A stretch of 64,000 bases of DNA from Antitrichia curtipendula (taxonomy: Eukaryota > Streptophyta > Bryopsida > Hypnales > Leucodontaceae). The notes below the pieces were generated by a model. It did no database searches. It saw nothing but the letters and a program-made list of their open reading frames with translations, and was not told the origin of the DNA. Shown here one piece after another: positions 26,356 to 41,443 of the stretch. The translations under genes and the position numbers were made by a program. Positions within the stretch are counted from its first letter, which is position 1; each line of letters begins with the position of its first letter. The DNA is taken from positions 15,996,001 through 16,060,000 of the forward strand of contig OX579637.1 in NCBI GenBank assembly GCA_951230915.1, read 5' to 3'.

Positions 26356-29300
26356 CAACTTGTACGATTTCTGTGAAGTCTGTTTCAAACTGAAATTCTA
26401 TGACATTTGATGTTAGACACCATTAAAGTACAGATTGGACCTTATTCTCTATTTTTTGGAATTGACGTGCGATTGGATTGCAATTACATATCAAATTAAT
26501 ATTTGTGGGCATTTAAGTACTTGAGGGTAACTATTTGCAACTTGTACGATTTGTATGAAGTCTCTTTCAAAATGAAATTCTATGACATTTGATGTTTGAC
26601 ACCATTAATGTACAGGTTGGACTTATTCTATATTCTTTTGAATGGACGTGCGATTGGATTGCAATTACATATCAAATTAGTATTTGTGGGCATTTAAGTA
26701 CTTGAGGGTAACTATTTGCAACTTGTACGATTTGTGTGAAGTCTCTTTCAAAATGAAATTCTATGACATTTGATGTTTGACACCATTAAAGTACAGATTG
26801 GACCTTATTCTCTATTTTTTGGAATTGACGTGCGATTGGATTGCAATTACATATCAAATTAATATTTGTGGGCATTTAGGTATTTGAGGGTAACTATTTG
26901 CAACTTGTACGATTTGTGTGAAGTCTCTTTCAAAATGAAGTTCTATGACATTTGATGTTTGACACCATTAAAGTTCAGATTGGACCTTATTCTCTATTTT
27001 TTGGAATTGACGTGCGATTGGATTGCAATTACATATCAAATTAATATTTGTGGGCATTGAAGTACTTGAGGGTAACTATTTGCAACTTGTACGATTTGTG
27101 TGAAGTCTCTTTCAAAATGAAATTCTATGACATTTGATGTTTGACACCATTAAAGTACAGATTGGACCTTATTCTCTATTTTTTGGAATTGACGTGCGAT
27201 TGGATTGCAATTACATATCAAATTAATATTTGTGGGCATTTAGGTATTTGAGGGTAACTATTTGCAACTTGTACGATTTGTGTGAAGTCTCTTTCAAAAT
27301 GAAATTCTATGACATTTGATGTTTGACACCATTAAAGTACAGATTGGACCTTATTCTCTATTTTTTGGAATTGACGTGCGATTGGATTGCAATTACATAT
27401 CAAATTAATATTTCTGCGCATTTAAGTACTTGAGGGTAACTATTTGCAACTTGTACGATTTGTGTGAAGTCTGTTTCAAAATGAAATTCTATGACATTTG
27501 ATGTTAGACACCATTAAAGTACAGATTGGACCTTATTCTCTATTCTTTTGAATGGACGTGCGATTGGCTTGCAATTACACATCAAATTAATATTTGTGGG
27601 CATTTAGGTACTTGAGGGTAACTATTTGCAACTTGTACGATTTGTATGAAGTCTCTTTCAAAATGAAATTCTATGACATTTGATGTTTGACACCATTAAT
27701 GTACAGGTTGGACTTATTCTATATTCTTTTGAATGGACGTGCGATTGGATTGCAATTACATATCAAATTAGTATTTGTGGGCATTTAGGTACTTGAGGGT
27801 AACTATTTGCAACTTGTACGATTTGTGTGAAGTCTCTTTCAAAATGAAATTCTATGACATTTGATGTTTGACACCATTAAAGTACAGATTGGACCTTATT
27901 CTCTATTTTTTGGAATTGACGTGCGATTGGATTGCAATTACATATCAAATTAATATTTGTGGGCATTTAGGTACTTGAGGGTAACTATTTGCAACTTGTA
28001 CGATTTGTGTGAAGTTTCCTTCAAAATGAAATTCTATGACATTTGATGTTTGACACCATTAAAGTACAGATTGGGTCTTATTCTCTATTTTTTGGAATTG
28101 ACGTGCGATTGGATTGCAATTACATATCAAATTAGTATTTGTGCGCATTTAAGTACTTGAGGGTAACTATTTGCAACTTGTACGATTTGTGTGAAGTCTG
28201 TTTCAAACTGAAATTCTATGACATTTGATGTTAGACACCATTAAAGTACAGATTGGACCTTATTCTCTATTTTTTGGAATTGACGTGCGATTGGATTGCA
28301 ATTACATATCAAATTAATATTTGTGGGCATTTAAGTACTTGAGGGTAACTATTTGCAACTTGTACGATTTGTATGAAGTCTCTTTCAAAATGAAATTCTA
28401 TAACATTTGATGTTTGACACCATTAATGTACAGGTTGGACTTATTCTATATTCTTTTGAATGGACGTGCGATTGGATTGCAATTACATATCAAATTAGTA
28501 TTTGTGGGCATTTAAGTACTTGAGGGTAACTATTTGCAACTTGTACGATTTGTGTGAAGTCTCTTTCAAAATGAAATTCTATGACATTTGATGTTTGACA
28601 CCATTAAAGTACAGATTGGACCTTATTCTCTATTTTTTGGAATTGACGTGCGATTGGATTGCAATTACATATCAAATTAATATTTGTGGGCATTTAGGTA
28701 TTTGAGGGTAACTATTTGCAACTTGTACGATTTGTGTGAAGTCTCTTTCAAAATGAAGTTCTATGACATTTGATGTTTGACACCATTAAAGTTCAGATTG
28801 GACCTTATTCTCTATTTTTTGGAATTGACGTGCGATTGGATTGCAATTACATATCAAATTAATATTTGTGGGCATTGAAGTACTTGAGGGTAACTATTTG
28901 CAACTTGTACGATTTGTGTGAAGTCTCTTTCAAAATGAAATTCTATGACATTTGATGTTTGACACCATTAAAGTACAGATTGGACCTTATTCTCTATTTT
29001 TTGGAATTGACGTGCGATTGGATTGCAATTACATATCAAATTAATATTTGTGGGCATTTAGGTATTTGAGGGTAACTATTTGCAACTTGTACGATTTGTG
29101 TGAAGTCTCTTTCAAAATGAAATTCTATGACATTTGATGTTTGACACCATTAAAGTACAGATTGGACCTTATTCTCTATTTTTTGGAATTGACGTGCGAT
29201 TGGATTGCAATTACATATCAAATTAATATTTCTGCGCATTTAAGTACTTGAGGGTAACTATTTGCAACTTGTACGATTTGTGTGAAGTCTCTTTCAAAAT

Positions 29301-29991
29301 GAAATTCTATGACATTTGATGTTAGACACCATTAAAGTACAGATTGGACCTTATTCTCTATTCTTTTGAATGGACGTGCGATTGGCTTGCAATTACACAT
29401 CAAATTAATATTTGTGGGCATTTAGGTACTTGAGGGTAACTATTTGCAACTTGTACGATTTGTATGAAGTCTCTTTCAAAATGAAATTCTATGACATTTG
29501 ATGTTTGACACCATTAATGTACAGGTTGGACTTATTCTATATTCTTTTGAATGGACGTGCGATTGGATTGCAATTACATATCAAATTAGTATTTGTGGGC
29601 ATTTAGGTACTTGAGGGTAACTATTTGCAACTTGTACGATTTGTGTGAAGTCTCTTTCAAAATGAAATTCTATGACATTTGATGTTTGACACCATTAAAG
29701 TACAGATTGGACCTTATTCTCTATTTTTTGGAATTGACGTGCGATTGGATTGCAATTACATATCAAATTAATATTTGTGGGCATTTAGGTACTTGAGGGT
29801 AACTATTTGCAACTTGTACGATTTGTGTGAAGTTTCCTTCAAAATGAAATTCTATGACATTTGATGTTTGACACCATTAAAGTACAGATTGGGTCTTATT
29901 CTCTATTTTTTGGAATTGACGTGCGATTGGATTGCAATTACATATCAAATTAATATTTGTGCGCATTTAAGTACTTGAGGGTAACTATTTG
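26356..29991 (+). repeat. Tandem 10-mer HOR, two copies of 1818 bp
   Basis: Copy 1 is 26356-28173 and copy 2 is 28174-29991. Anchors exactly 1818 apart include ATGAAGTTCTATG (26935 and 28753), TTTCTGCGCA (27411 and 29229) and TTGGGTCTTATTC (28071 and 29889). The copies are almost the same. Seen differences include GATTTCTGTG against GATTTGTGTG in the first monomer, TATGACATT against TATAACATT in the second, and TCTGTTTC against TCTCTTTC in the seventh. Partial relatives lie at about 38.3-41.1 kb and 43.9-46.9 kb. Confidence 0.88.
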
Positions 29992-30173
29992 CAACTTGTA
30001 CGATTTGTGTGAAGTCTGTTTCAAACTGAAATTCTATGACATTTGATGTTAGACACCATTAAAGTACAGATTGGACCTTATTCTCTATTTTTTGGAATTG
30101 ACGTGCGATTGGATTGCAATTACATATCAAATTAATATTTGTGCGCATTTAAGTACTTGAGGGTAACTATTTG

Positions 30174-31264
30174 CAACTTCTACGATTTGTGTGAAGTCTG
30201 TTTCAAACTGAAATTCTATGACATTTGATGTTAGACACCATTAAAGTACAGATTGGACCTTATTCTCTATTTTTTGGAATTGACGTGCGATTGGATTGCA
30301 ATTACATATCAAATTAGTATTTGTGGGCATTTAAGTACTTGAGGGTAACTATTTGCAACTTGTACGATTTGTGTGAAGTTTCCTTCAAAATGAAATTCTA
30401 TGACATTTGATGTTTGACACCATTAAAGTACAGATTGGACCTTATTCTCTATTTTTTGGAATTGACGTGCGATTGGCTTGCAATTACATATCAAATTAGT
30501 ATTTCTAGGCATTTAAGTACTTGAGGGTAAGTATTTGCAACTTGTACGATTTGTGTGAAGTCTCTTTCAAAATGGAATTCTATGACATTTGATGTTTGAC
30601 ACCATTAAAGTACAGATTGGACCTTATTCTCTATTTTTTGGAATTGACGTGCGATTGGATTGCAATTACATATCAAATTAATATTTGTGGGCATTTAGGT
30701 ACTTGAGGGTAAGTATTTGCAACTTGTACGATTTGTGTGAAGTCTCTTTCAAAATGAAACTCTATGACATTTGATGTTTGACACCATTAAAGTACAGATT
30801 GGACCTTATTCTCTATTTTTTGGAATTGACGTGCGATTGGCTTGCAATTAATTATCAAATTAATATTTGTGGGCATTCAAGTACTTGAGGGTAACTATTT
30901 GCAACTTGTACGATTTGTGTGAAGTCTCTTTCAAAATGAAATTCTATGACATTTGATGTTTGACACCATTAAAGTACAGATTGGACCTTATTCTCTATTT
31001 TTTGGAATTGACGTGCGATTGGATTGCAATTACATATCAAATTAATATTTGTGCGCATTTAAGTACTTGAGGGTAACTATTTGCAACTTGTACGATTTGT
31101 GTGAAGTCTCTTTCAAAATGAAATTCTATGACATTTGATGTTTGACACCATTAATGTACAGGTTGGACTTATTCTATATTCTTTTGAATGGACGTGCGAT
31201 TGGATTGCAATTACATATCAAATTAGTATTTGTGTGCATTTAAGTACTTGAGGGTAACTATTTG
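30174..31264 (+). repeat. Dispersed 6-monomer cassette (1091 bp), copy 1 of 4
   Basis: The six monomers carry, in order: CAACTTCTACG; GGCTTGCAATTACAT with ATTTCTAGGCATTT; GGGTAAGTATTTG and AATGGAATTC; GAAACTCT with ATTCAAGTAC; type A; and type B. Other copies begin at 41444, 47446 and 56353, all 1091 bp long. This copy differs from the rest in some monomers: GCGC with TAAT in monomer 5, GTGTGC in monomer 6, and GGGTAAG at the end of monomer 3. Confidence 0.83.
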
Positions 31265-31808
31265 CAACTTGTACGATTTGTGTGAAGTCTCTTTCAAAAT
31301 GAAATTCTATGACATTTGATGTTTGACACCATTATTGTACAGGTTGGACTTATTCTATATTCTTTTGAATGGACGTGCAATTGGATTGCAATTACATATC
31401 AAATTAGTATTTGTGCGCATTTAAGTACTTGAGGGTAACTATTTGCAACTTGTACGATTTCTGTGAAGTCTGTTTCAAACTGAAATTCTATGACATTTGA
31501 TGTTAGACACCATTAAAGTACAGATTGGACCTTATTCTCTATTTTTTGGAATTGACGTGCGATTGGATTGCAATTACATATCAAATTAATATTTGTGGGC
31601 ATTTAAGTACTTGAGGGTAACTATTTGCAACTTGTACGATTTGTATGAAGTCTCTTTCAAAATGAAATTCTATGACATTTGATGTTTGACACCATTAATG
31701 TACAGGTTGGACTTATTCTATATTCTTTTGAATGGACGTGCGATTGGATTGCAATTACATATCAAATTAGTATTTGTGGGCATTTAAGTACTTGAGGGTA
31801 ACTATTTG

Positions 31809-34800
31809 CAACTTGTACGATTTGTATGAAGTCTCTTTCAAAATGAAATTCTATGACATTTGATGTTTGACACCATTAAAGTACAGATTGGACCTTATTC
31901 TCTATTATTTGGAATTGACGTGCGATTGGATTGCAATTACATATCAAATTAATATTTGTGGGCATTTAGATATTTGAGGGTAACTATTTGCAACTTGTAC
32001 GATTTGTGTGAAGTCTCTTTCAAAATGAAATTCTATGACATTTGATGTTTGACACCATTAAAGTACAGATTGGACCTTATTCTCTATTCTTTTGAATGGA
32101 CGTGCGATTGGCTTGAAATTACACATCAAATTAATATTTGTGGGCATTTAGGTACTTGAGGGTAACTATTTGCAACTTGTACGATTTGTGTGAAGTCTCT
32201 TTCAAACTGAAATTCTATGACATTTGATGTTTGACACCATTAAAGTACAGATTGGACCTTATTCTCTATTATTTGGAATTGACGTGCGATTGGATTCCAA
32301 TTACATATCAAATTAATATTTGTGGGCATTTAGGTATTTGAGGGTAACTATTTGCAACTTGTACGATTTGTGTGAAGTCTCTTTCAAAATGAAACTCTAT
32401 GACATTTGATGTTTGACACCATTAAAGTACAGATTGGACCTTATTCTCTATACTTTTGAATGGACGTGCGATTGGCTTGCAATTACACATCAAATTAATA
32501 TTTGTGGGCATTTAGGTAATTGAGGGTAACTATTTGCAACTTGTACGATTTGTGTGAAGTCTCTTTCAAAATGAAATTCTATGACATTTGATGTTTGACA
32601 CCATTAAAGTACAGATTGGACCTTATTCTCTATTTTTTGGAATTGACGTGCGATTCGATTGCAATTAATTATCAAATTAATATTTGTGGGCATTTAGGTA
32701 CTTGAGGGTAACTATTTGCAACTTGTACGATTTGTGTGAAGTCTCTTTCAAAATGAAATTCTATGACATTTGATGTTTGACACCATTAATGTACAGGTTG
32801 GACTTATTCTATATTCTTTTGAATGGACGTGCGATTGGATTGCAATTACATATCAAATTAGTATTTGTGGGCATTTAGGTACTTGAGGGTAACTATTTGC
32901 AACTTGTACGATTTGTGTGAAGTCTGTTTCAAACTGAAATTCTATGACATTTGATGTTTGACACCATTAAAGTACAGATTGGGTCTTATTCTCTATTTTT
33001 TGGAATTGACGTGCGATTGGATTGCAATTACATATCAAATTAATATTTGTGCGCATTTAAGTACTTGAGGGTAACTATTTGCAACTTGTACGATTTGTGT
33101 GAAGTCTGTTTCAAACTGAAATTCTATGACATTTGATGTTAGACACCATTAAAGTACAGATTGGACCTTATTCTCTATTTTTTGGAATTGACGTGCGATT
33201 GGATTGCAATTACATATCAAATTAATATTTGTGGGCATTTAAGTACTTGAGGGTAACTATTTGCAACTTGTACGATTTGTATGAAGTCTCTTTCAAACTG
33301 AAATTCTATGACATTTGATGTTTGACACCATTAATGTACAGGTTGGACTTATTCTATATTCTTTTGAATGGACGTGCGATTGGATTGCAATTACATATCA
33401 AATTAATATTTGTGGGCATTTAAGTACTTGAGGGTAACTATTTGCAACTTGTACGATTTGTATGAAGTCTCTTTCAAAATGAAATTCTATGACATTTGAT
33501 GTTTGACACCATTAAAGTACAGATTGGACCTTATTCTCTATTATTTGGAATTGACGTGCGATTGGATTGCAATTACATATCAAATTAATATTTGTGGGCA
33601 TTTAGATATTTGAGGGTAACTATTTGCAACTTGTACGATTTGTGTGAAGTCTCTTTCAAAATGAAATTCTATGACATTTGATGTTTGACACCATTAAAGT
33701 ACAGATTGGACCTTATTCTCTATTCTTTTGAATGGACGTGCGATTGGCTTGAAATTACACATCAAATTAATATTTGTGGGCATTTAGGTACTTGAGGGTA
33801 ACTATTTGCAACTTGTACGATTTGTGTGAAGTCTCTTTCAAACTGAAATTCTATGACATTTGATGTTTGACACCATTAAAGTACAGATTGGACCTTATTC
33901 TCTATTATTTGGAATTGACGTGCGATTGGATTCCAATTACATATCAAATTAATATTTGTGGGCATTTAGGTATTTGAGGGTAACTATTTGCAACTTGTAC
34001 GATTTGTGTGAAGTCTCTTTCAAAATGAAACTCTATGACATTTGATATTTGACACCATTAAAGTACAGATTGGACCTTATTCTCTATACTTTTGAATGGA
34101 CGTGCGATTGGCTTGCAATTACACATCAAATTAATATTTGTGGGCATTTAGGTAATTGAGGGTAACTATTTGCAACTTGTACGATTTGTGTGAAGTCTCT
34201 TTCAAAATGAAACTCTATGACATTTGATATTTGACACCATTAAAGTACAGATTGGACCTTATTCTCTATTTTTTGGAATTGACGTGCGATTGGATTGCAA
34301 TTACATATCAAATTAATATTTGTGCGCATTTAAGTACTTGAGGGTAACTATTTGCAACTTGTACGATTTGTGTGAAGTCTGTTTCAAACTGAAATTCTAT
34401 GACATTTGATGTTAGACACCATTAAAGTACAGATTGGACCTTATTCTCTATTTTTTGGAATTGACGTGCGATTGGATTGCAATTACATATCAAATTAATA
34501 TTTGTGGGCATTTAAGTACTTGAGGGTAACTATTTGCAACTTGTACGATTTGTATGAAGTCTCTTTCAAAATGAAATTCTATGACATTTGATGTTTGACA
34601 CCATTAATGTACAGGTTGGACTTATTCTATATTCTTTTGAATGGACGTGCGATTGGATTGCAATTACATATCAAATTAGTATTTGTGGGCATTTAAGTAC
34701 TTGAGGGTAACTATTTGCAACTTGTACGATTTGTGTGAAGTCTCTTTCAAAATGAAATTCTATGACATTTGATGTTTGACACCATTAAAGTACAGATTGG

Positions 34801-35627
34801 ACCTTATTCTCTATTTTTTGGAATTGACGTGCGATTGGATTGCAATTACATATCAAATTAATATTTGTGGGCATTTAGGTATTTGAGGGTAACTATTTGC
34901 AACTTGTACGATTTGTGTGAAGTCTCTTTCAAAATGAAGTTCTATGACATTTGATGTTTGACACCATTAAAGTTCAGATTGGACCTTATTCTCTATTTTT
35001 TGGAATTGACGTGCGATTGGATTGCAATTACATATCAAATTAATATTTGTGGGCATTTAGATATTTGAGGGTAACTATTTGCAACTTGTACGATTTGTGT
35101 GAAGTCTCTTTCAAAATGAAATTCTATGACATTTGATGTTTGACACCATTAAAGTACAGATTGGACCTTATTCTCTATTCTTTTGAATGGACGTGCGATT
35201 GGCTTGAAATTACACATCAAATTAATATTTGTGGGCATTTAGGTACTTGAGGGTAACTATTTGCAACTTGTACGATTTGTGTGAAGTCTCTTTCAAACTG
35301 AAATTCTATGACATTTGATGTTTGACACCATTAAAGTACAGATTGGACCTTATTCTCTATTATTTGGAATTGACGTGCGATTGGATTCCAATTACATATC
35401 AAATTAATATTTGTGGGCATTTAGGTATTTGAGGGTAACTATTTGCAACTTGTACGATTTGTGTGAAGTCTCTTTCAAAATGAAACTCTATGACATTTGA
35501 TATTTGACACCATTAAAGTACAGATTGGACCTTATTCTCTATACTTTTGAATGGACGTGCGATTGGCTTGCAATTACACATCAAATTAATATTTGTGGGC
35601 ATTTAGGTAATTGAGGGTAACTATTTG
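31809..35627 (+). repeat. 728-bp four-monomer cassette, three copies spaced 1636 and 1455 bp
   Basis: Cassettes lie at 31809-32536, 33445-34172 and 34900-35627. In order they carry a monomer ending TTTAGATATTTG, then GGCTTGAAATTACAC, then TTTCAAACTG with TATTATTTGG and GGATTCCAATT, then GAAACTCT with CTATACTTTTG and GGTAATTGAG. Spacings correspond to 9 and 8 monomers, so the intervening parts gained or lost a monomer. The first monomer of the third cassette is a different type (ATGAAGTTC, GTTCAG) that shares only the TTTAGATATTTG end, which marks a recombination joint. A fourth cassette is at 42898-43625. Confidence 0.82.
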
Positions 35628-38334
35628 CAACTTGTACGATTTGTGTGAAGTCTCTTTCAAAATGAAATTCTATGACATTTGATGTTTGACACCATTAAAG
35701 TACAGATTGGACCTTATTCTCTATTTTTTGGAATTGACGTGCGATTGGATTGCAATTACATATCAAATTAATATTTGTGGGCATTGAAGTACTTGAGGGT
35801 AACTATTTGCAACTTGTACGATTTGTGTGAAGTCTCTTTCAAAATGAAATTCTATGACATTTGATGTTTGACACCATTAATGTACAGGTTGGACTTATTC
35901 TATATTCTTTTGAATGGACGTGCGATTGGATTGCAATTACATATCAAATTAGTATTTGTGGGCATTTAGGTACTTGAGGGTAACTATTTGCAACTTGTAC
36001 GATTTGTGTGAAGTTTCCTTCAAAATGAAATTCTATGACATTTGATGTTTGACACCATTAAAGTACAGATTGGACCTTATTCTCTATTTTTTGGAATTGA
36101 CGTGCGATTGGATTGCAATTACATATCAAATTAATATTTGTGCGCATTTAAGTACTTGAGGGTAACTATTTGCAACTTGTACGATTTGTGTGAAGTCTGT
36201 TTCAAACTGAAATTCTATGACATTTGATGTTAGACACCATTAAAGTACAGATTGGACCTTATTCTCTATTTTTTGGAATTGACGTGCGATTGGATTGCAA
36301 TTACATATCAAATTAATATTTGTGGGCATTTAAGTACTTGAGGGTAACTATTTGCAACTTGTACGATTTGTATGAAGTCTCTTTCAAAATGAAATTCTAT
36401 GACATTTGATGTTTGACACCATTAATGTACAGGTTGGACTTATTCTATATTCTTTTGAATGGACGTGCGATTGGATTGCAATTACATATCAAATTAGTAT
36501 TTGTGGGCATTTAAGTACTTGAGGGTAACTATTTGCAACTTGTACGATTTGTGTGAAGTCTCTTTCAAAATGAAATTCTATGACATTTGATGTTTGACAC
36601 CATTAAAGTACAGATTGGACCTTATTCTCTATTTTTTGGAATTGACGTGCGATTGGATTGCAATTACATATCAAATTAATATTTGTGGGCATTTAGGTAT
36701 TTGAGGGTAACTATTTGCAACTTGTACGATTTGTGTGAAGTCTCTTTCAAAATGAAGTTCTATGACATTTGATGTTTGACACCATTAAAGTTCAGATTGG
36801 ACCTTATTCTCTATTTTTTGGAATTGACGTGCGATTGGATTGCAATTACATATCAAATTAATATTTGTGGGCATTGAAGTACTTGAGGGTAACTATTTGC
36901 AACTTGTACGATTTGTGTGAAGTCTCTTTCAAAATGAAATTCTATGACATTTGATGTTTGACACCATTAAAGTACAGATTGGACCTTATTCTCTATTATT
37001 TGGAATTGACGTGCGATTGGATTGCAATTACATATCAAATTAATATTTGTGGGCATTTAAGTACTTGAGGGTAACTATTTGCAACTTGTACGATTTGTAT
37101 GAAGTCTCTTTCAAAATGAAATTCTATGACATTTGATGTTTGACACCATTAATGTACAGGTTGGACTTATTCTATATTCTTTTGAATGGACGTGCGATTG
37201 GATTGCAATTACATATCAAATTAGTATTTGTGGGCATTTAAGTACTTGAGGGTAACTATTTGCAACTTGTACGATTTGTGTGAAGTCTCTTTCAAAATGA
37301 AATTCTATGACATTTGATGTTAGACACCATTAAAGTACAGATTGGACTTTATTCTCTATTTTTTGGAATTGACGTGCGATTGGCTTGCAATTAATTATCA
37401 AATTAATATTTGTGGGCATTTAAGTACTTGAGGGTAACTATTTGCAACTTGTACGATTTGTGTGAAGTCTGTTTCAAAATGAAATTCTATGACATTTGAT
37501 GTTTGACACCATTAAAGTACAGATTGGACCTTATTCTCTATTTTTTGGAATTGACGTGCGATTCGATTGCAATTAATTATCAAATTAATATTTGTGGGCA
37601 TTTAGGTACTTGAGGGTAACTATTTGCAACTTGTACGATTTGTGTGAAGTCTCTTTCAAAATGAAATTCTATGACATTTGATGTTTGACACCATTATTGT
37701 ACAGGTTGGACTTATTCTATATTCTTTTGAATGGACGTGCGATTGGATTGCAATTACATATCAAATTAGTATTTGTGCGCATTTAAGTACTTGAGGGTAA
37801 CTATTTGCAACTTGTACGATTTCTGTGAAGTCTGTTTCAAACTGAAATTCTATGACATTTGATGTTAGACACCATTAAAGTACAGATTGGACCTTATTCT
37901 CTATTTTTTGGAATTGACGTGCGATTGGATTGCAATTACATATCAAATTAGTATTTGTGCGCATTTAAGTACTTGAGGGTAACTATTTGCAACTTGTACG
38001 ATTTGTATGAAGTCTCTTTCAAAATGAAATTCTATGACATTTGATGTTTGACACCATTAATGTACAGGTTGGACTTATTCTATATTCTTTTGAATGGACG
38101 TGCGATTGGATTGCAATTACATATCAAATTAGTATTTGTGGGCATTTAAGTACTTGAGGGTAACTATTTGCAACTTGTACGATTTGTGTGAAGTCTCTTT
38201 CAAAATGAAATTCTATGACATTTGATGTTTGACACCATTAAAGTACAGATTGGACCTTATTCTCTATTTTTTGGAATTGACGTGCGATTGGATTGCAATT
38301 ACATATCAAATTAATATTTGTGCGCATTTAAGTA

Positions 38335-41090
38335 CTTGAGGGTAACTATTTGCAACTTGTACGATTTGTGTGAAGTCTCTTTCAAAATGAAATTCTATGA
38401 CATTTGATGTTTGACACCATTAAAGTACAGATTGGACCTTATTCTCTATTTTTTGGAATTGACGTGCGATTGGATTGCAATTACATATCAAATTAATATT
38501 TGTGGGCATTTAGGTATTTGAGGGTAACTATTTGCAACTTGTACGATTTGTGTGAAGTCTCTTTCAAAATGAAATTCTATGACATTTGATGTTTGACACC
38601 ATTAAAGTACAGATTGGACCTTATTCTCTATTTTTTGGAATTGACGTGCGATTGGATTGCAATTACATATCAAATTAATATTTCTGCGCATTTAAGTACT
38701 TGAGGGTAACTATTTGCAACTTGTACGATTTGTGTGAAGTCTGTTTCAAAATGAAATTCTATGACATTTGATGTTAGACACCATTAAAGTACAGATTGGA
38801 CCTTATTCTCTATTCTTTTGAATGGACGTGCGATCGGCTTGCAATTACACATCAAATTAATATTTGTGGGCATTTAGGTACTTGAGGGTAACTATTTGCA
38901 ACTTGTACGATTTGTATGAAGTCTCTTTCAAAATGAAATTCTATGACATTTGATGTTTGACACCATTAATGTACAGGTTGGACTTATTCTATATTCTTTT
39001 GAATGGACGTGCGATTGGATTGCAATTACATATCAAATTAGTATTTGTGGGCATTTAGGTACTTGAGGGTAACTATTTGCAACTTGTACGATTTGTGTGA
39101 AGTCTCTTTCAAAATGAAATTCTATGACATTTGATGTTTGACACCATTAAAGTACAGATTGGACCTTATTCTCTATTTTTTGGAATTGACGTGCGATTGG
39201 ATTGCAATTACATATCAAATTAATATTTGTGGGCATTTAGGTACTTGAGGGTAACTATTTGCAACTTGTACGATTTGTGTGAAGTTTCCTTCAAAATGAA
39301 ATTCTATGACATTTGATGTTTGACACCATTAAAGTACAGATTGGGTCTTATTCTCTATTTTTTGGAATTGACGTGCGATTGGATTGCAATTAATTATCAA
39401 ATTAATATTTGTGCGCATTTAAGTACTTGAGGGTAACTATTTGCAACTTGTACGATTTGTGTGAAGTCTGTTTCAAACTGAAATTCTATGACATTTGATG
39501 TTAGACACCATTAAAGTACAGATTGGACCTTATTCTCTATTTTTTGGAATTGACGTGCGATTGGATTGCAATTACATATCAAATTAATATTTGTGGGCAT
39601 TTAAGTACTTGAGGGTAACTATTTGCAACTTGTACGATTTGTATGAAGTCTCTTTCAAAATGAAATTCTATAACATTTGATGTTTGACACCATTAATGTA
39701 CAGGTTGGACTTATTCTATATTCTTTTGAATGGACGTGCGATTGGATTGCAATTACATATCAAATTAATATTTGTGGGCATTTAGGTATTTGAGGGTAAC
39801 TATTTGCAACTTGTACGATTTGTGTGAAGTCTCTTTCAAAATGAAGTTCTATGACATTTGATGTTTGACACCATTAAAGTACAGATTGGACCTTATTCTC
39901 TATTTTTTGGAATTGACGTGCGATTGGATTGCAATTACATATCAAATTAATATTTGTGGGCATTTAGGTATTTGAGGGTAACTATTTGCAACTTGTACGA
40001 TTTGTGTGAAGTCTCTTTCAAAATGAAATTCTATGACATTTGATGTTTGACACCATTAAAGTACAGATTGGACCTTATTCTCTATTTTTTGGAATTGACG
40101 TGCGATTGGATTGCAATTACATATCAAATTAATATTTGTGGGCATTTAGGTATTTGAGGGTAACTATTTGCAACTTGTACGATTTGTGTGAAGTCTCTTT
40201 CAAAATGAAATTCTATGACATTTGATGTTTGACACCATTAAAGTACAGATTGGACCTTATTCTCTATTTTTTGGAATTGACGTGCGATTGGATTGCAATT
40301 ACATATCAAATTAATATTTCTGCGCATTTAAGTACTTGAGGGTAACTATTTGCAACTTGTACGATTTGTGTGAAGTCTGTTTCAAAATGAAATTCTATGA
40401 CATTTGATGTTAGACACCATTAAAGTACAGATTGGACCTTATTCTCTATTCTTTTGAATGGACGTGCGATTGGCTTGCAATTACACATCAAATTAATATT
40501 TGTGGGCATTTAGGTACTTGAGGGTAACTATTTGCAACTTGTACGATTTGTATGAAGTCTCTTTCAAAATGAAATTCTATGACATTTGATGTTTGACACC
40601 ATTAATGTACAGGTTGGACTTATTCTATATTCTTTTGAATGGACGTGCGATTGGATTGCAATTACATATCAAATTAGTATTTGTGGGCATTTAGGTACTT
40701 GAGGGTAACTATTTGCAACTTGTACGATTTGTGTGAAGTCTCTTTCAAAATGAAATTCTATGACATTTGATGTTTGACACCATTAAAGTACAGATTGGAC
40801 CTTATTCTCTATTTTTTGGAATTGACGTGCGATTGGATTGCAATTACATATCAAATTAATATTTGTGGGCATTTAGGTACTTGAGGGTAACTATTTGCAA
40901 CTTGTACGATTTGTGTGAAGTTTCCTTCAAAATGAAATTCTATGACATTTGATGTTTGACACCATTAAAGTACAGATTGGGTCTTATTCTCTATTTTTTG
41001 GAATTGACGTGCGATTGGATTGCAATTACATATCAAATTAATATTTGTGCGCATTTAAGTACTTGAGGGTAACTATTTGCAACTTGGACG
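38335..41090 (+). repeat. Approximate 9-mer HOR (1636 bp), related to the 26-30 kb 10-mer
   Basis: TTTCTGCGCA at 38681 and 40317 and TTGGGTCTTATTC at 39341 and 40977 give the same spacing of 1636 bases. The order of monomers after TTTCTGCGCA is the one seen in 26356-29991: TTAGACACC with GGCTTGCAATTACACAT, then type B with ATTTAGGTAC, then type A, then GTTTCCTTC with GGGTCTT. The unit here is one monomer shorter than the 1818-bp version. Outer boundaries are approximate. Confidence 0.72.
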
Positions 41091-41443
41091 ATTTGTGTGA
41101 AGTCTGTTTCAAACTGAAATTCTATGACATTTGATGTTAGACACCATTAAAGTACAGATTGGACCTTATTCTCTATTTTTTGGAATTGACGTGCGATTGG
41201 ATTGCAATTACATATCAAATTAATATTTGTGGGCATTGAAGTACTTGAGGGTAACTATTTGCAACTTGTACGATTTGTGTGAAGTCTCTTTCAAAATGAA
41301 ATTCTATGACATTTGATGTTTGACACCATTAAAGTACAGATTGGACCTTATTCTCTATTATTTGGAATTGACGTGCGATTGGATTGCAATTACATATCAA
41401 ATTAATATTTGTGCGCATTTAAGTACTTGAGGGTAACTATTTG

